A stretch of 44,948 nucleotides of DNA, taken from Leucogyrophana mollusca. Its lineage: Eukaryota; Basidiomycota; Agaricomycetes; Boletales. A program made the translations under genes and the position numbers. The stretch spans positions 1 through 44,948 of the forward strand of contig MU266556.1 of assembly GCA_021014945.1 (NCBI GenBank). The letters are read 5' to 3'. Positions 44,640 through 44,948 of the stretch are shown here, piece by piece; within the stretch, counting starts at the first letter, position 1; the number at the start of each line of letters is the position of its first letter. Below the pieces are notes generated by a model. It worked only from the letters and a program-made list of their open reading frames with translations. It did not search any database and had not been told where the DNA came from.

Positions 44640-44948
44640 TCAGGAACGACGGGGTTTCTTGGTTGGTGAAGTGTTGGGGTCTACAAATAAATCAACTGCA
44701 CGCCGTTTCCTCGGTGTGCCAGCTACAGTGGTATAAGGTGCAGCTAGCATACGGATCATAGAAATGTCAGCAGTGTAGACATCATTGCCGGGTGAGCCAT
44801 TTTTGCCAGAGATCGACCAATGATTCAAAGTGAAGTATAACTCGACTAAGGCGCCTTCAAGCCAGCGACGATACAGCTGGGGCTTAATCAGCTTTCCATC
44901 CATGCCGTACGCTGGAATAGGAATGACTCGGTGAGTGTCTTTGATGGC
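44640..44948 (-). CDS. Unassigned basic protein, C-terminal part (partial)
   Basis: The minus-strand frame is open from the window edge (44948) to TGA at 44640-44642, 102 residues. It reads KDTHRVIPIPAYGMDGKLI, KPQLYRRWLEGALVELYFTL, NHWSI, then NDVYTADISMIRML. The C-terminus is strongly basic in two clusters (GTPRKRRAVD and SPTKKPRRS), like a bipartite nuclear signal. I associate the AY..DG.L..P..Y...L.GA....F.L.HW layout with a lineage-specific agaricomycete family of unknown function, often repetitive in these genomes. The N-terminal part lies beyond the window, so the ATG within this stretch (at 44903) is probably internal. Confidence 0.65.
   Translation of the reverse strand, partial: AIKDTHRVIPIPAYGMDGKLIKPQLYRRWLEGALVELYFTLNHWSISGKNGSPGNDVYTADISMIRMLAAPYTTVAGTPRKRRAVDLFVDPNTSPTKKPRRS

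Overview
The window looks like nuclear DNA of a filamentous basidiomycete, most likely a wood- or litter-decaying agaricomycete. The genes are broken by many short introns (about 48-90 nt, GT..AG) and some exons are only 7-20 nt. Several families typical of such fungi are present: FuA-like glutathione transferases, a cellobiose-dehydrogenase-type cytochrome domain, GH12, bicupin oxalate decarboxylase, a PriA-like Cys-rich protein and lineage-specific seven-helix membrane proteins. Most gene models here were rebuilt exon by exon from splice sites, frame and family similarity. Junctions are predictions without transcript support.

Layout. 1-2568: 3' end of a WASP/Las17 actin regulator, an 8-exon calmodulin gene with a 7-nt microexon, and a small hydrophilic protein. 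3337-4683: a secreted Ser/Ala-rich protein with an internal duplication. 5069-8457 (minus): two tandem seven-helix membrane protein paralogs. 8458-10506: about 2 kb with no recognised gene. 10507-14880: a PriA-like Cys-rich secreted protein, a small hydrophilic protein and a GH12 endoglucanase/xyloglucanase. 15234-17122: two convergent glutathione transferases. 18255-22509: two tandem Dal5-type MFS transporters with identical 10-exon structure. 23618-24504: a stand-alone AA8 cytochrome b. 25526-26274 (minus): a doubtful membrane-anchored protein. 27469-28695: oxalate decarboxylase. 29351-30830: an NAD(P)-binding SDR. 31210-32869 (minus): a delta-9 fatty acid desaturase with a C-terminal cytochrome b5. 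34624-39470: a 2.07-kb segmental duplication carrying two SMP-30/gluconolactonase-like genes, separated by a ~550-bp element with long terminal inverted repeats. 39705-44948: a Ser/Pro-rich membrane protein, complex I subunit NDUFA2/B8, an RGS-domain membrane protein and a partial basic protein.

Two themes stand out. First, local duplication: four neighbouring paralog pairs (seven-helix proteins, GSTs, MFS carriers, lactonases) and one intragenic duplication lie within 45 kb, and the copies keep intron positions and phases. Second, many products fit extracellular or detoxifying steps of plant-biomass decay: GH12, AA8 cytochrome, lactonases, oxalate decarboxylase, GSTs and organic-anion-type MFS. 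They are interspersed with housekeeping genes, so this is a loose neighbourhood and not a demonstrated cluster. I found no tRNA, rRNA, CRISPR, prokaryotic operon or clear novel multi-gene system.
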